From Candidatus Puniceispirillum sp. (GTDB taxonomy: Bacteria; Pseudomonadota; Alphaproteobacteria; Puniceispirillales; Puniceispirillaceae), in NCBI GenBank assembly GCA_028382965.1, contig JAOEUK010000004.1, forward strand, positions 62,001 through 126,000: a stretch of DNA of 64,000 bases. The letters run 5' to 3'. Positions 54,501 to 62,981 of the stretch are shown here, one piece after another. Under the pieces are notes generated by a model. It was not told where the DNA came from and did no database searches. It saw only the letters and a list, made by a program, of their open reading frames with translations. Every line of letters begins with the position of its first letter. The stretch's first letter is position 1. A program made the position numbers and the translations under genes.

Positions 54501-55523
54501 TCACGCATTTTTATTGTTGCTGGCAGCAGTGCATGTTTGTAAAATCAGCCCATGGACAGGCGTGGCTACTTTGGAGATCTCAACTGGTAAGTGGCTTGCC
54601 TTTCGAGCGGCGCGATTCAGTGTTGAAAACATTCGGTTTGATGCGGTCTTGATGGCAGGGGAATCTATGATTCTTCGGCACCATTTTGACAAATCGTTTG
54701 TGTCACCACTTCGATACCAGTTTTTAAAGGACGTTTTATCCTCATCATTAAGATCATCCACATAAGAAAGGGTAACTGCATTCGGGGCCCTACGAGCTAG
54801 GTCTCCAGCAATTAATTTTGCGCCGTCACTGCCATAGAAATTAGATATGTCATTACTGATTTGATAAGCTTCACCAAGATCGCGAAAATAAGCCGAAATT
54901 GGTTGTTCGGTTTTATGATCTCCAGCCATGACAGCAATGCCCTGCAATGGCGCTGTTAAAAGTGGCGCAGTTTTGTCAGCAGCAATCGTTAAGTAGGTGT
55001 TCCAGTTGAGGCCACCGTCCCATTCAAATTCCATTGCTTCACCAGCAGTTGTGCGTGACATGTGTTGTGCTAAAATTTTTAACAATCTCGGTGTATTAGA
55101 GATTTCCGCGGCTTCAGAGGCAAATTCGAAGGCTAACGCAATCAACCAGTCACCTAGTGTTAAAGCTACATTGCGGCCAAATTTTGTCCACACTGCCTGT
55201 TGCCCTCGTCGCTGTGTGTCCCCGTCGCAAATATCATCATGAATCAGTGAAGCGTTGTGTAAAACTTCAACAGCTGCAGCCCAACGCAAAGCTGCAGCAT
55301 GGTTGACATTTAAAATCTCCGCTCCTTGCATTGCCATCTTAGAGCGGAGTAATTTTCCTGGTTTGTTGAAATGGTGCACTGCTGCTTTTGCCAAAGGCTT
55401 GTTATGTTCAGGCAGTCGACTAATTATCAAGCTATGGACTGTAGTAGTTTTGGATGAGCAGAGTGCTGTAGATGATAAGGATTTTTCAAAATTAGTTTTT
55501 TGCAATGTCCGCAATTCATTCAT
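54501..55523 (-). CDS. crtE: Geranylgeranyl diphosphate synthase (polyprenyl synthetase)
   Basis: 340 residues, all-helical prenyltransferase. GKLLRSKMAM is the IPP-binding G-K-x-x-R region, and LIHDDICDGDTQRRG the first Asp-rich motif (Asp96, Asp97, Asp100). The second motif is unusual: DLGEAYQISNDISNF has Asn224-Asp225-Ile-Ser-Asn228 where D-D-x-x-D is usual. It should make GGPP for CrtB. It is the first gene of the carotenoid part and follows the proteorhodopsin terminator, so it may depend on read-through or its own promoter. The family is sure; the altered motif may affect Mg2+ binding or chain length. Confidence 0.9.
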   Translation of the reverse strand: MNELRTLQKTNFEKSLSSTALCSSKTTTVHSLIISRLPEHNKPLAKAAVHHFNKPGKLLRSKMAMQGAEILNVNHAAALRWAAAVEVLHNASLIHDDICDGDTQRRGQQAVWTKFGRNVALTLGDWLIALAFEFASEAAEISNTPRLLKILAQHMSRTTAGEAMEFEWDGGLNWNTYLTIAADKTAPLLTAPLQGIAVMAGDHKTEQPISAYFRDLGEAYQISNDISNFYGSDGAKLIAGDLARRAPNAVTLSYVDDLNDEDKTSFKNWYRSGDTNDLSKWCRRIIDSPAIKTASNRMFSTLNRAARKASHLPVEISKVATPVHGLILQTCTAASNNKNA

Positions 55524-55564
55524 TGGTTGCTTCCATCTACTGCTTTAAAGAGAATAAAAAATAA

Positions 55565-55590
55565 GGGGTGACTAGATAACCAGTCACCCC
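55565..55590 (-). terminator. Intrinsic terminator after proteorhodopsin
   Basis: Perfect nine-base stem GGGGTGACT / AGTCACCCC with an eight-base loop. On the minus strand it is followed by TTATTTTTTATT, a T-rich tract. It lies just past the proteorhodopsin stop and before crtE, so most transcripts would end here and proteorhodopsin would be made in excess over the Crt enzymes. Confidence 0.85.
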
Positions 55591-55599
55591 CTTCATTAT

Positions 55600-56379
55600 T
55601 TATTTGCTTTCTGAGGTCGCAGCATTGGCTGCAGCCCAGATGATGCCTACGAAGGCTATTTTATTTACAACATCAGCGACGTTGTAAATTACGTTCAATG
55701 TTACAGCGTCGGCAGAACCATTTAGGTAGCCTAAGAAGTAACCTAGCGGATAGATTGCCCAACCCACTGTAACAATTAGACGCATTGTGCCAAAGGCTGA
55801 CTGAACCCCTGCTGGTGCTGACTCTGAAGAAACCTTGCCAGCTTCACCAAGAAAGATTTCATACAAGATGTAACCCCATCCGAGCATACCAACGATAAAT
55901 GCTGGCCACGCTGGTGCAAGGCCTGCTTCACCCATATAGCCAGCTATCAACATAACAAGTGAGCCGACCATCAAGCGCCAGAAGACGCCGGAACTTACAA
56001 CTGTTACTGCAGCTAAGATAAAGTAGAATTCCACCATTTGGAGAGGAACAGTAATTAACCAATCTACATAACGATAAACGGTTGGTGTCGCACCGGACGA
56101 AACCCATACGTCTCTCATGTAGAAATAGTGAACTGCTGCAACCAAAGTGACAAGAGCGCCAACTGTTAGTGACGTCCTCCACTTACCACCCATACGCGCA
56201 GCTTCCATGAGGAAGAAAACGGTAGCGGCAACCATGGCCATTGAAATAGTCCAGAAAGATATGCCCACATAGTCGTTAGACTCGAGCATAGTTGTGGCAG
56301 CATTAGCGCTTACTGGTAGAAGTGTTAACGCCGCTGTTGCCAAAGAGGCTTTGATGCCCCTTATAGATAGAAAACTCAT
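55600..56379 (-). CDS. Proteorhodopsin, green/blue light-driven proton pump (Gln-105 blue type)
   Basis: 259 residues with a signal-like N-terminus (to about LLPVSANA, residue 27) and seven helices. By proteorhodopsin numbering, RYVDWLITVPLQMVEF gives Asp97 (proton acceptor, here Asp106), Gln105 (Gln114, blue-absorbing tuning) and Glu108 (proton donor, Glu117). VHYFYM has His75 (His84), and NVADVVNKIAF carries Lys231 (Lys240), the retinal Schiff-base lysine. This is a proton-pump type (D...E), not a sodium (NDQ) or chloride pump. GGAGG at 56387-56391 lies seven bases before the ATG. It is first in the locus whose other genes make retinal. Confidence 0.97.
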   Translation of the reverse strand: MSFLSIRGIKASLATAALTLLPVSANAATTMLESNDYVGISFWTISMAMVAATVFFLMEAARMGGKWRTSLTVGALVTLVAAVHYFYMRDVWVSSGATPTVYRYVDWLITVPLQMVEFYFILAAVTVVSSGVFWRLMVGSLVMLIAGYMGEAGLAPAWPAFIVGMLGWGYILYEIFLGEAGKVSSESAPAGVQSAFGTMRLIVTVGWAIYPLGYFLGYLNGSADAVTLNVIYNVADVVNKIAFVGIIWAAANAATSESK

Positions 56380-56386
56380 TTGGATC

Positions 56387-56391
56387 CCTCC
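56387..56391 (-). promoter_or_regulatory. Strong Shine-Dalgarno of proteorhodopsin
   Basis: GGAGG on the minus strand with a seven-base spacer to the ATG at 56379. It fixes the start and fits high expression. Confidence 0.8.
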
Positions 56392-56510
56392 GTTAAGTAT
56401 TACTCATCCCCCGTGCAACCGGCAAGAACTTGCGCTTAAATTTCGGCCACACGGTATGATTACGAATTTTTTCTGCCTTTAAATCAAGATCAAAAAAACA
56501 GGCTTGACCA

Positions 56511-56538
56511 AGAATACAAATTTATTGATAAATTTCAA
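56511..56538 (-). promoter_or_regulatory. Candidate sigma-70 promoter for proteorhodopsin
   Basis: On the minus strand TTGAAA and TATTCT are separated by 16 bases, giving a predicted leader of about 125 bases before the proteorhodopsin ATG. The -35 box is a good match and the -10 box a fair one. The surrounding DNA is very AT-rich, so other boxes are possible. Confidence 0.35.
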
Positions 56539-56675
56539 TTAATTAATAGATATCAAAATCCTTTTGCGATTTTAGCAAAAATCAATATTTATCATATATT
56601 GTTTTTGATTTGAACTACATATTGATTTAAACCGCATCAGTTTAATACTGACGCAAAGATTTTGAGACGAGGTAA

Positions 56676-57536
56676 TTGTCAGCGTTGCATTTCTTTATTA
56701 GTGTTTTGTGCCTTTCAGTAAATTTGACTTTCATTGAATTTAATCGATATTTGTCGTTTTTTAGGATTAATAAATTGAATAGCTTTGTTCTACTTTTGCC
56801 GTCTACAGTAACGTTACCTGATGCAGGGCTTCTAATTGTTGCTAGTCTTTTTACTTCATTTATAACCGCAGCTTTCGGTATTGGTGGGGGTGTGACTTTG
56901 ATTGCGCTTTTGGCCCTGCTATTGCCACCAATTGCGCTTATTCCTGTTCATGGAGTTGTTCAATTAGGTTCGAACGGTGGTCGCGTAGCCATAATGGCAA
57001 AAGACGTTTCATGGCGACCAATTCTGCCTTTTATGATTGGTGCTGTGATCGGTGCTAGCATTGGGGGGGCAGTGGTGGTCCAGCTACCATCTTGGTTAGT
57101 GCAATTGGCCCTTGGGATCTTTATCATCTGGGTGGTTCTGGTTAAAATGCCTCCAATTCAGAAGCGGTATGTCTTTTTAGGGGGTGTCATTTCTAGTTTT
57201 TTGACTATGTTTTTTGGTGCCACTGGAAATTTCATAGCGGCTATAGTCAAAAGCATGAATCTTGAGCCGGTTCCGCATGTTGCAACTCATTCTATGATGA
57301 TGACAATTCAGCACTTTATCAAAGTGCTAATTTTTGGAATTGTAGGTTTTCAGTTTGGACCCTATTTGCCTTTGATTGGTGCCATGCTGATTAGTGGTTT
57401 TGTTGGTACTATAATTGGCCGCCAATTTTTAACCAAAGTAGGTGGCCGGTATTTCAAGCAGGTATTAAATGCTATTTTGTTTCTTGCCGCGGCGCGATTA
57501 ATTTGGGCTGGGTTAGCTGGGCTGCTTGAAATTTAA
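56676..57536 (+). CDS. Sulfite exporter TauE/SafE family permease (copy 2)
   Basis: Up to 286 residues, with about eight membrane helices after a long N-terminus. Signatures: FITAAFGIGGGVTLIALLALLLPP (first repeat), PVHGVVQLGSNGGR, and MFFGATGNFIAAIVKSMNLEP (second repeat). FGIGGG and the P-V-H-G-V-V-Q motif are stronger than in copy 1. Members export sulfite or sulfonates or take up such anions. The start is uncertain: the TTG at 56676 is only three bases from GAGG, and family alignment suggests a start some 30-40 residues later. It is divergent from proteorhodopsin. It lies within the same window as the sulfite oxidase, so the two may share sulfite metabolism. Confidence 0.82.
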   Translation: MSALHFFISVLCLSVNLTFIEFNRYLSFFRINKLNSFVLLLPSTVTLPDAGLLIVASLFTSFITAAFGIGGGVTLIALLALLLPPIALIPVHGVVQLGSNGGRVAIMAKDVSWRPILPFMIGAVIGASIGGAVVVQLPSWLVQLALGIFIIWVVLVKMPPIQKRYVFLGGVISSFLTMFFGATGNFIAAIVKSMNLEPVPHVATHSMMMTIQHFIKVLIFGIVGFQFGPYLPLIGAMLISGFVGTIIGRQFLTKVGGRYFKQVLNAILFLAAARLIWAGLAGLLEI

Positions 57537-57749
57537 TGTTTCATAATTTTTTAACCATTAAAAAAGATATCTATTGTATTCATAAAACTGAAAAAGAGAA
57601 CTAGTAATATTTATGATATTTAGTGCATGGGTTGGAATATACTTAGTACAGAGATTCATCTATTTAGAATTTAATAAAGAAAATATTACATTGCTAATTG
57701 AAATTAAAAAGACATCAAATTGGACTAACTCGTTCCTCTGATTTATCAG

Positions 57750-57775
57750 GTAAAAGCCTACCTACAGGCTTTTAC
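57750..57775 (-). terminator. Perfect 10-base hairpin at the end of coxM-like gene
   Basis: GTAAAAGCCT / AGGCTTTTAC with a six-base loop, spanning the last codons and stop of the coxM-like gene. The A-tract/T-tract design (AAAAGCCT...AGGCTTTT) resembles a bidirectional terminator, though the GC part is only four pairs and no long T-tract follows. Confidence 0.45.
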
Positions 57776-58561
57776 TGCCCGGCGTGTCATCTCACAGATT
57801 AGATGAGCACGATATTCAGCTGACGCATGGATATCGCTCATTAGGCCATCTGAGGAAATTACGCCATCAGCAATTGCAGCGGAGTCGAAGTCAGCATTTA
57901 ACGCTGCTTCAAGGTTGCCCGCACGGAATACGCCATCTTCGCCAGCGCCGGTAACGGCCACTTTGACGCCATCACTAAACTTAGCAACAAATACTCCCAC
58001 CATTGCGTAGCGTGACGCTGGGTTTGGAAATTTCATATATGCCGCTTTCTCTGGTTTAGGCAAGCTGACAGCAATAACAATCTCATCTTCTTCCAGATCT
58101 GTATCGAACATGCCAGTAAGGTAATCTTCTGATGCAATCGATCGACGTTGTGTATGCACTGTTCCATCAAGCGCCAATAAGGCTGAAGGGTAGCAGGCAC
58201 TTGGGTCGTTGTTGGCCAGTGAACCGCCAATAGTGCCACGGTTGCGTACTTGCCGATCTCCAATGTGAGAGGCCAAATCTGCAACTGCTGGGATAGACTT
58301 CTGGACAATTGCAGATTCAGCAACATCAACATGTCGCGACATGGCTCCAATGCGTATGGATTGCCCTTCATCTTCAATACCAGTTAGCGCACAACCAGAT
58401 AGGTCAATTAGGCGATCTGGGTTTGCAAGCCTTTGTTTCAAGGTGGGTATTAAAGTCATCCCCCCTGCCAAAAATTTTCCATCTTCAGCTAATGTTATCA
58501 TTTCATTAGCCTCATTAATGTTCTCGGCTTTGATATATCTTGTTGAGTACATCTTACCCAC
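57758..58561 (-). CDS. coxM: CoxM-like FAD-binding subunit of a molybdenum hydroxylase
   Basis: 267 residues, xanthine-dehydrogenase-type FAD domain. [24 protein letters not shown] is the FAD-binding A-G-G-x-T/S motif, and [27 protein letters not shown] the second FAD motif with T-I-G-G-S. The CO-dehydrogenase C-terminal domain follows. It passes electrons between the Fe-S subunit and FAD. It overlaps the CoxS-like stop by eight bases; the next Met (58552) would instead abut it. The catalytic large subunit CoxL, which usually follows, is absent: the next gene downstream is an oppositely oriented TauE-like permease. Confidence 0.88.
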   Translation of the reverse strand: MGKMYSTRYIKAENINEANEMITLAEDGKFLAGGMTLIPTLKQRLANPDRLIDLSGCALTGIEDEGQSIRIGAMSRHVDVAESAIVQKSIPAVADLASHIGDRQVRNRGTIGGSLANNDPSACYPSALLALDGTVHTQRRSIASEDYLTGMFDTDLEEDEIVIAVSLPKPEKAAYMKFPNPASRYAMVGVFVAKFSDGVKVAVTGAGEDGVFRAGNLEAALNADFDSAAIADGVISSDGLMSDIHASAEYRAHLICEMTRRAVKACR

Positions 58562-59021
58562 CCATTTTTTCGGCTGCAGCTTGTACAGACTTGACTATAT
58601 TATGATAGCCAGTACACCGACATATATTTCCCTCTAATCCTTCACGTATGTCACGTTCAGACAAGTTTTTGTTTTTTTCAACCAGCTCAATTGCGCTCAT
58701 CACCATGCCCGGTGTGCAAAAGCCACATTGGAGGCCGTGATTTTCATGAAAGGCTTGCTGCATTGGGTGTAATGTGTCCCCGTTTGCAATACCTTCGATA
58801 GTAGTAACTTCTGCTCCTTCAGCCTGAGCTGCTAGAATGCTGCATGCTTTAACTGATTCACCATTGAGATGTATATTGCATGCTCCACACTGGCTGGTAT
58901 CACAACCAACATGAGTACCCGTCAGCCCCATAGTTTCACGCAGAAATGATACCAGAAGAGTGTTATCTGGTACATCATGGCGTGAATTAATTCCATTCAC
59001 TTTCATTGTTACGGTTAACAC
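58554..59021 (-). CDS. coxS: CoxS-like [2Fe-2S] subunit of a molybdenum hydroxylase
   Basis: 155 residues. The plant-type [2Fe-2S] domain has Cys in [15 protein letters not shown] and VKACSIL; the four-helix [2Fe-2S] domain has [12 protein letters not shown] and [13 protein letters not shown]. Very like the small subunit of aerobic CO dehydrogenase and related xanthine-oxidase-family enzymes. Electrons go from the Mo centre through these clusters to CoxM. First of a two-gene unit with coxM. The start may be at residue 6 (M-K-V-N-G). The large subunit must be encoded elsewhere, or these subunits serve another enzyme. Confidence 0.9.
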   Translation of the reverse strand: MLTVTMKVNGINSRHDVPDNTLLVSFLRETMGLTGTHVGCDTSQCGACNIHLNGESVKACSILAAQAEGAEVTTIEGIANGDTLHPMQQAFHENHGLQCGFCTPGMVMSAIELVEKNKNLSERDIREGLEGNICRCTGYHNIVKSVQAAAEKMGG

Positions 59022-59089
59022 TTGTCTCTCCTTTAAAACTTTATTGATATAATCTTCACAAGAATTCTTTGTCTTTATCGAACTGCGTT

Positions 59090-59671
59090 TTAACTTACAT
59101 CAGTTCCTGTCCAACGTTTGACTAATGGCAGTTGAATGTCCAAAAGGTCAAGTGCCCGACCGACAGACTGATTAACTATATCATCTATTGTTTTTGGGCG
59201 TGTGTACAAACCTGGCACAGGTGGCATAATGATTGCACCACTTTTTGTGGCTTGATCCATCAAATTAATATGTCCGGCATGGTAAGGCGTTTCACGAAGC
59301 ATTAGTACAACGCGGCGGCGTTCCTTTAAACAAACATCGGCTGCTCGCGCAGTTAATTCTTCGTTAAAACAATTAGCAATGGCACTTAATGTTTTAATTG
59401 AACAGGGCGCAACGAGCATTCCATTGGTGTGAAACGATCCCGATGAAATGGCTGCTCCAATGTCCTTATGATTATAGAGATGATCTGGGAGCGCACGGAT
59501 CTGATCAGGTTCATAATCAACCTCTGCAAGCGCAGTCCGGAATGCAGATGGAGTAATAATGGCATGAGTTTCGACATCGTCAACCTCGCGCAACAACTCT
59601 AAAGCTCGAATACCGTAAATCACCCCAGATGCTCCGGTAATGGCTATTATTACACGCCGCATTTTTTGCAC
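59090..59671 (-). CDS. ubiX: UbiX family flavin prenyltransferase
   Basis: 193 residues. [20 protein letters not shown] is the FMN phosphate loop, [26 protein letters not shown] the core with the flavin-binding Cys region, and [24 protein letters not shown] the dimethylallyl-phosphate site. It makes prenyl-FMN, the cofactor of UbiD-family decarboxylases; the only UbiD-family gene in the window is at 7.5-9.1 kb. It could also serve a ubiquinone pathway UbiD elsewhere. Sixty-eight bases upstream of the coxS-like start, same strand. Confidence 0.95.
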   Translation of the reverse strand: MQKMRRVIIAITGASGVIYGIRALELLREVDDVETHAIITPSAFRTALAEVDYEPDQIRALPDHLYNHKDIGAAISSGSFHTNGMLVAPCSIKTLSAIANCFNEELTARAADVCLKERRRVVLMLRETPYHAGHINLMDQATKSGAIIMPPVPGLYTRPKTIDDIVNQSVGRALDLLDIQLPLVKRWTGTDVS

Positions 59672-59782
59672 TCCCGTATTTCCTGTTACCGTTTAGTATT
59701 TATAACATCGACAATATTACGTTTTTTTCTGATATTTAAATTGGTCTAACATAACCGCGTTTACAAGAGCTACTGCTCAAAA

Positions 59783-59802
59783 GGGCTGAGCTGGCTCAGC
59801 CT
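59783..59802 (-). terminator. Hairpin with short T-tract downstream of CoxG-like gene
   Basis: On the minus strand a seven- to eight-base stem (GGCTGAG / CTCAGCC) with a four-base loop is followed by CTTTTG. It lies about 110 bases after the CoxG-like stop and before ubiX, so it would end the upstream transcript there. The T-tract is short, so it may be only partly efficient. Confidence 0.5.
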
Positions 59803-59912
59803 GATCTATGTTAATTATTTTCTTAAACAGATAATGATTTTGATGTATTTGGAATACACCACCCTTCTTTTCCGACTATTTACAGCATTTAAATCAATTT
59901 GATAGATCGGCC

Positions 59913-60365
59913 CTAGCTGTCACCAGTCATTATTTTTTCAAAGTTAGTAAAGAAAGTTTTGGATAATTTCTTAGCAGTGCTTTCGATTAGTCTTGCGCCT
60001 AATTGTGCAATTTTTCCACCAGTCTCCGCTTTAGCAGAGTAGCGCAAAAGGGTGTCATCACCTTGTTCAATTAACTCAACATCCGCGCCGCCCTTTGCAA
60101 AGCCAGCAAGACCTCCGTCACCAGCTCCAGATAGTGAAAGGTGGGCTGGAGCAGACTGGATATCTAATGTAACATTTCCAGAAAATTTAGCCTTGACTGG
60201 GCCAATTTTCAAAACAACTTTTGCTGTGAAATCTGTCTCGCTAGTTTTGATTAGCTCTTCGCATCCAGGGATACACTGTTTGAGAATTTCTGGATTGATC
60301 AGGTTTGAGAATACGATGTCACGCTGGCCTGGGATGGTGATTTCGTCAGTTAAATTCATGTTCAT
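59913..60365 (-). CDS. coxG: CoxG-like SRPBCC protein
   Basis: 150 residues of the START/SRPBCC lipid-binding fold, CO dehydrogenase subunit G type. DEITIPGQRDIVFSNLINPEILKQCIPGCEEL is the family's N-terminus with the P-G-C-E signature, and KVVLKIGPVKAKFSGNVTLD and GGADVELIEQGDDTLLRYSAKAETGGKIAQLGARLIESTAKKL follow. CoxG helps anchor CO dehydrogenase to the membrane in carboxidotrophs, but homologues occur with other Mo hydroxylases. Separated from coxS/coxM by ubiX and a hairpin. Confidence 0.85.
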   Translation of the reverse strand: MNMNLTDEITIPGQRDIVFSNLINPEILKQCIPGCEELIKTSETDFTAKVVLKIGPVKAKFSGNVTLDIQSAPAHLSLSGAGDGGLAGFAKGGADVELIEQGDDTLLRYSAKAETGGKIAQLGARLIESTAKKLSKTFFTNFEKIMTGDS

Positions 60366-60407
60366 TCCTATTTTGAATTTTAATCAATAGTGGCTAGATT
60401 TGGAATT

Positions 60408-61223
60408 TTATGCATTGTCCAGTAATAAAATAATGTCGGCTATAGTCTCTGGCACTTCAAGTGGAGTAAGGTGCCTTGCATTAGGAATGACTGTTAAGTT
60501 TGACCCCGCTATTGCACTGTGCATTCTCTTAGCCATCGCCACTGGTGCTGCGTAATCTTCCTCACCGACAATGATCTCGCAAGGAACTGAGATTGCGCTT
60601 AGAGTATCAGTTTGATTGCACTGGCCCAGCATTCGGCATGTTTTGAGGTAGGCGTTTGGATCATTTGCCACAAAAACTTTGATTGATTGGTCAACAACGA
60701 CGGCGTTTTTGGCACAAAAATCATCTGAAAACCATCGTGTTTTTTGAAATTCGGTCATAGCCATCATGCCGCCTGCCAAGGCTTTTTGTCCACGCTCTTC
60801 CCAATCATCAGAAGCTGTCTTGCCATACCAAGCGGTTGTGTCAATTAGGGCTAGGCCAGTTACCTTTGCTGAGTGACGTGATGCGAACGCCAGTGTTACG
60901 CAGCCGCCCATTGACGCACCACCCACGACCGCTTTATCCCATTTAGCATGGTTAAAAACAGATGCAAGGTCATCTGCAAACAATTCAACGGTGTAGGGAC
61001 CTCTCGGCTTATCTGATGCTCCATGCCCCCTGCAATCAAGAGCGAGTACGTCCCAGTCAGGGCCAAGAGCGAGAGCTGTGCTTTCCCAAAATTCGGCAGT
61101 CATTGCTAAAGAGTGAACTAGTGCAGCTTTTTTTGTAGCAGTGCCGTTTGACCATATGACATAACGAATACTTGTTCCATCTTGTGCCTTGGCGACATAT
61201 TCAGTTTTCATTCTATTACTCAT
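60408..61223 (-). CDS. Alpha/beta hydrolase (enol-lactonase/haloperoxidase-like)
   Basis: 271 residues. DVLALDCRGHGASDKP is the oxyanion loop region, VVGGASMGGCVTLAFA the G-x-S-x-G elbow with the nucleophile Ser, VGEEDYAAPV the acid region, and IPNARHLTPLEVP the catalytic His. It is similar to 3-oxoadipate enol-lactonases and other ester/lactone hydrolases. Its start overlaps the ThDP-enzyme stop by four bases, so they are coupled. Hydrolysis of a product of the ThDP enzyme, or C-C bond cleavage, is possible. The substrate is unknown. Confidence 0.85.
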   Translation of the reverse strand: MSNRMKTEYVAKAQDGTSIRYVIWSNGTATKKAALVHSLAMTAEFWESTALALGPDWDVLALDCRGHGASDKPRGPYTVELFADDLASVFNHAKWDKAVVGGASMGGCVTLAFASRHSAKVTGLALIDTTAWYGKTASDDWEERGQKALAGGMMAMTEFQKTRWFSDDFCAKNAVVVDQSIKVFVANDPNAYLKTCRMLGQCNQTDTLSAISVPCEIIVGEEDYAAPVAMAKRMHSAIAGSNLTVIPNARHLTPLEVPETIADIILLLDNA

Positions 61224-62962
61224 AAAAGCTCCACCATTGATTCCCCGATATATTCTTGACGAACCTTCACATCAAGAACAATTGCTGCCCCATCTTTTAA
61301 GCGACCTAAGGCATTTTCTAATGCCGCTTGAAGGTTTCTTAAATTAGTCACTGGTTCTGGTGATTCCAGACCAAGATTGCGAGCAAGTCCTGCAAGATCA
61401 GGCTCAGGCCCCTCCATTCGTTGTCCAATGGACGCATTTCTCTCAGGCCGCCCTCGGCGGCGAGCTACTTTAATTTGGTGATCCTCATCATTATAGTAGG
61501 ATCGATTATTGGCGATTATAAAAAGGATTGGCAGATTTAATGTTGCCGCGTTCCAGATTGCGGTTAGCCCCATGGTATAATCGCCATCTCCAAGGATTGC
61601 GACTGCACGGCGGCTGGACCCAATTTCACGTAGGCCAAGCGCTGCGCCGACAGCGATTGAAGTTCCTGCGCCAAGGCCTCCACCACCAGTATGTCCTAAG
61701 AAACCAAGGGGGTGGGTGATCTCATTAGCATTTGTTGGCCAGCCAAGCGGCCTGCCAGTTATACAAATTTTGCAATTCTTACTTGCATGATGAAAAGCAC
61801 GCGCCAGATCCATTAATCCAATTTCACCATCAGTATTTGAATTAGCCACGTTCCAACTTTTTAAGTCCTGTGCTGGTGGAGGACTGCCTAACTCATCAAG
61901 AAGAGCTGAAACGGTGGTGCTGGAAACTGTTGGGATTGAGACATCCACCGCGGGCAAGCCGCCATAATCCATGTTCCAACCGCGATGAATATGAAAATCA
62001 TTTGAAACATTTATGATAGGGGGACGGGGTGTACCCGCTGGAAAAGCCAATTTAAGGGAGTTTCCTGCGTCAAGCCAGTCAAGCATTAGAATAGCATCAG
62101 CAGACTGGATAGCATCAAGAACAGGGCCTTTAAGTCGCCAGCCAGTTTCACCAATAAAGAGAGGATGGGTGGTAGGAAACCCTGCAGGCAATTTCATGTG
62201 TGTTGTCGTACGGGCATTTAAACGCTCTGCAAGTTTGATCCGGTCATTCCATTCAGTTTCACTACGACTTCCACGGCCACAAAAAATGAATGGTCTTTTG
62301 GCTTTTGACAAAATATTAAGAGCCCTAGAAAGCGCGGCCTTTGGTGGCTCAGCATTCTCTGGTGTTGGAAAATGTGAAAACCCATCAAGCTTCGGCCTCA
62401 CATTGATCTCTTGTTCTTGAATAGTAACATCTAGATTAACGTAAACTGGTCCAGAAGGGCTTGTGTTAGCCAACATAACTCCTCGGCGAATAGACTCTAT
62501 AGCGGCCTCTGGTGAACCTGGTTGGTCGTCCCATTTTGTGTAGCCGCGAACCATGCTTCCTTGGTCTACAGTTGTGTGGATCCATTCAATCCAAGGACGA
62601 CGTTGCGCAGCATCCAATGGCCCTGTTGCACCCAAAATCAGCATAGGCACGCGGTCACACCATGCATTGAATATTCCCATTGACGCGTGCATCAATCCGA
62701 CGTTGGAATGAACTGCAACAGCAAGCGCATGATCTGTGATCTTAGCGAAGCCATGAGCTATCCCGACAGCATGTTCTTCATGCATGCAAGTGATAATCTC
62801 AGGCTGATGGTTTCCAAGGTGGTTCACCAGACTATCATGAAGCCCACGGTAACTGGCTCCTGGATTCAAACAAATATAGGAAAAACCCTGCTCTCGAAGT
62901 GCCTCGGAAATGAGATCACTCCCGTATAACTTATGATCAGGAAAGTCTGCCGATTTATCCAT
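61220..62962 (-). CDS. Thiamine-diphosphate-dependent enzyme (2-oxo acid decarboxylase/acetolactate synthase-like)
   Basis: 580 residues. The PYR domain has CMHEEHAVGIAHGFAKI with the activating Glu. The central domain holds FIFCGRGSRS, and the PP domain VAILGDGDYTMGLTAIWNA with IIANNRSYYNDEDH, the GDG...NN Mg/ThDP motif. It resembles benzoylformate decarboxylase and acetolactate-synthase relatives but lacks the housekeeping IlvB context. Coupled to the alpha/beta hydrolase (four-base overlap) and 19 bases after the TctA-like permease. A carboxylate imported by that permease is a natural substrate candidate. Confidence 0.87.
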   Translation of the reverse strand: MDKSADFPDHKLYGSDLISEALREQGFSYICLNPGASYRGLHDSLVNHLGNHQPEIITCMHEEHAVGIAHGFAKITDHALAVAVHSNVGLMHASMGIFNAWCDRVPMLILGATGPLDAAQRRPWIEWIHTTVDQGSMVRGYTKWDDQPGSPEAAIESIRRGVMLANTSPSGPVYVNLDVTIQEQEINVRPKLDGFSHFPTPENAEPPKAALSRALNILSKAKRPFIFCGRGSRSETEWNDRIKLAERLNARTTTHMKLPAGFPTTHPLFIGETGWRLKGPVLDAIQSADAILMLDWLDAGNSLKLAFPAGTPRPPIINVSNDFHIHRGWNMDYGGLPAVDVSIPTVSSTTVSALLDELGSPPPAQDLKSWNVANSNTDGEIGLMDLARAFHHASKNCKICITGRPLGWPTNANEITHPLGFLGHTGGGGLGAGTSIAVGAALGLREIGSSRRAVAILGDGDYTMGLTAIWNAATLNLPILFIIANNRSYYNDEDHQIKVARRRGRPERNASIGQRMEGPEPDLAGLARNLGLESPEPVTNLRNLQAALENALGRLKDGAAIVLDVKVRQEYIGESMVELL

Positions 62963-62981
62963 AATAAATCTCCATACTTAT

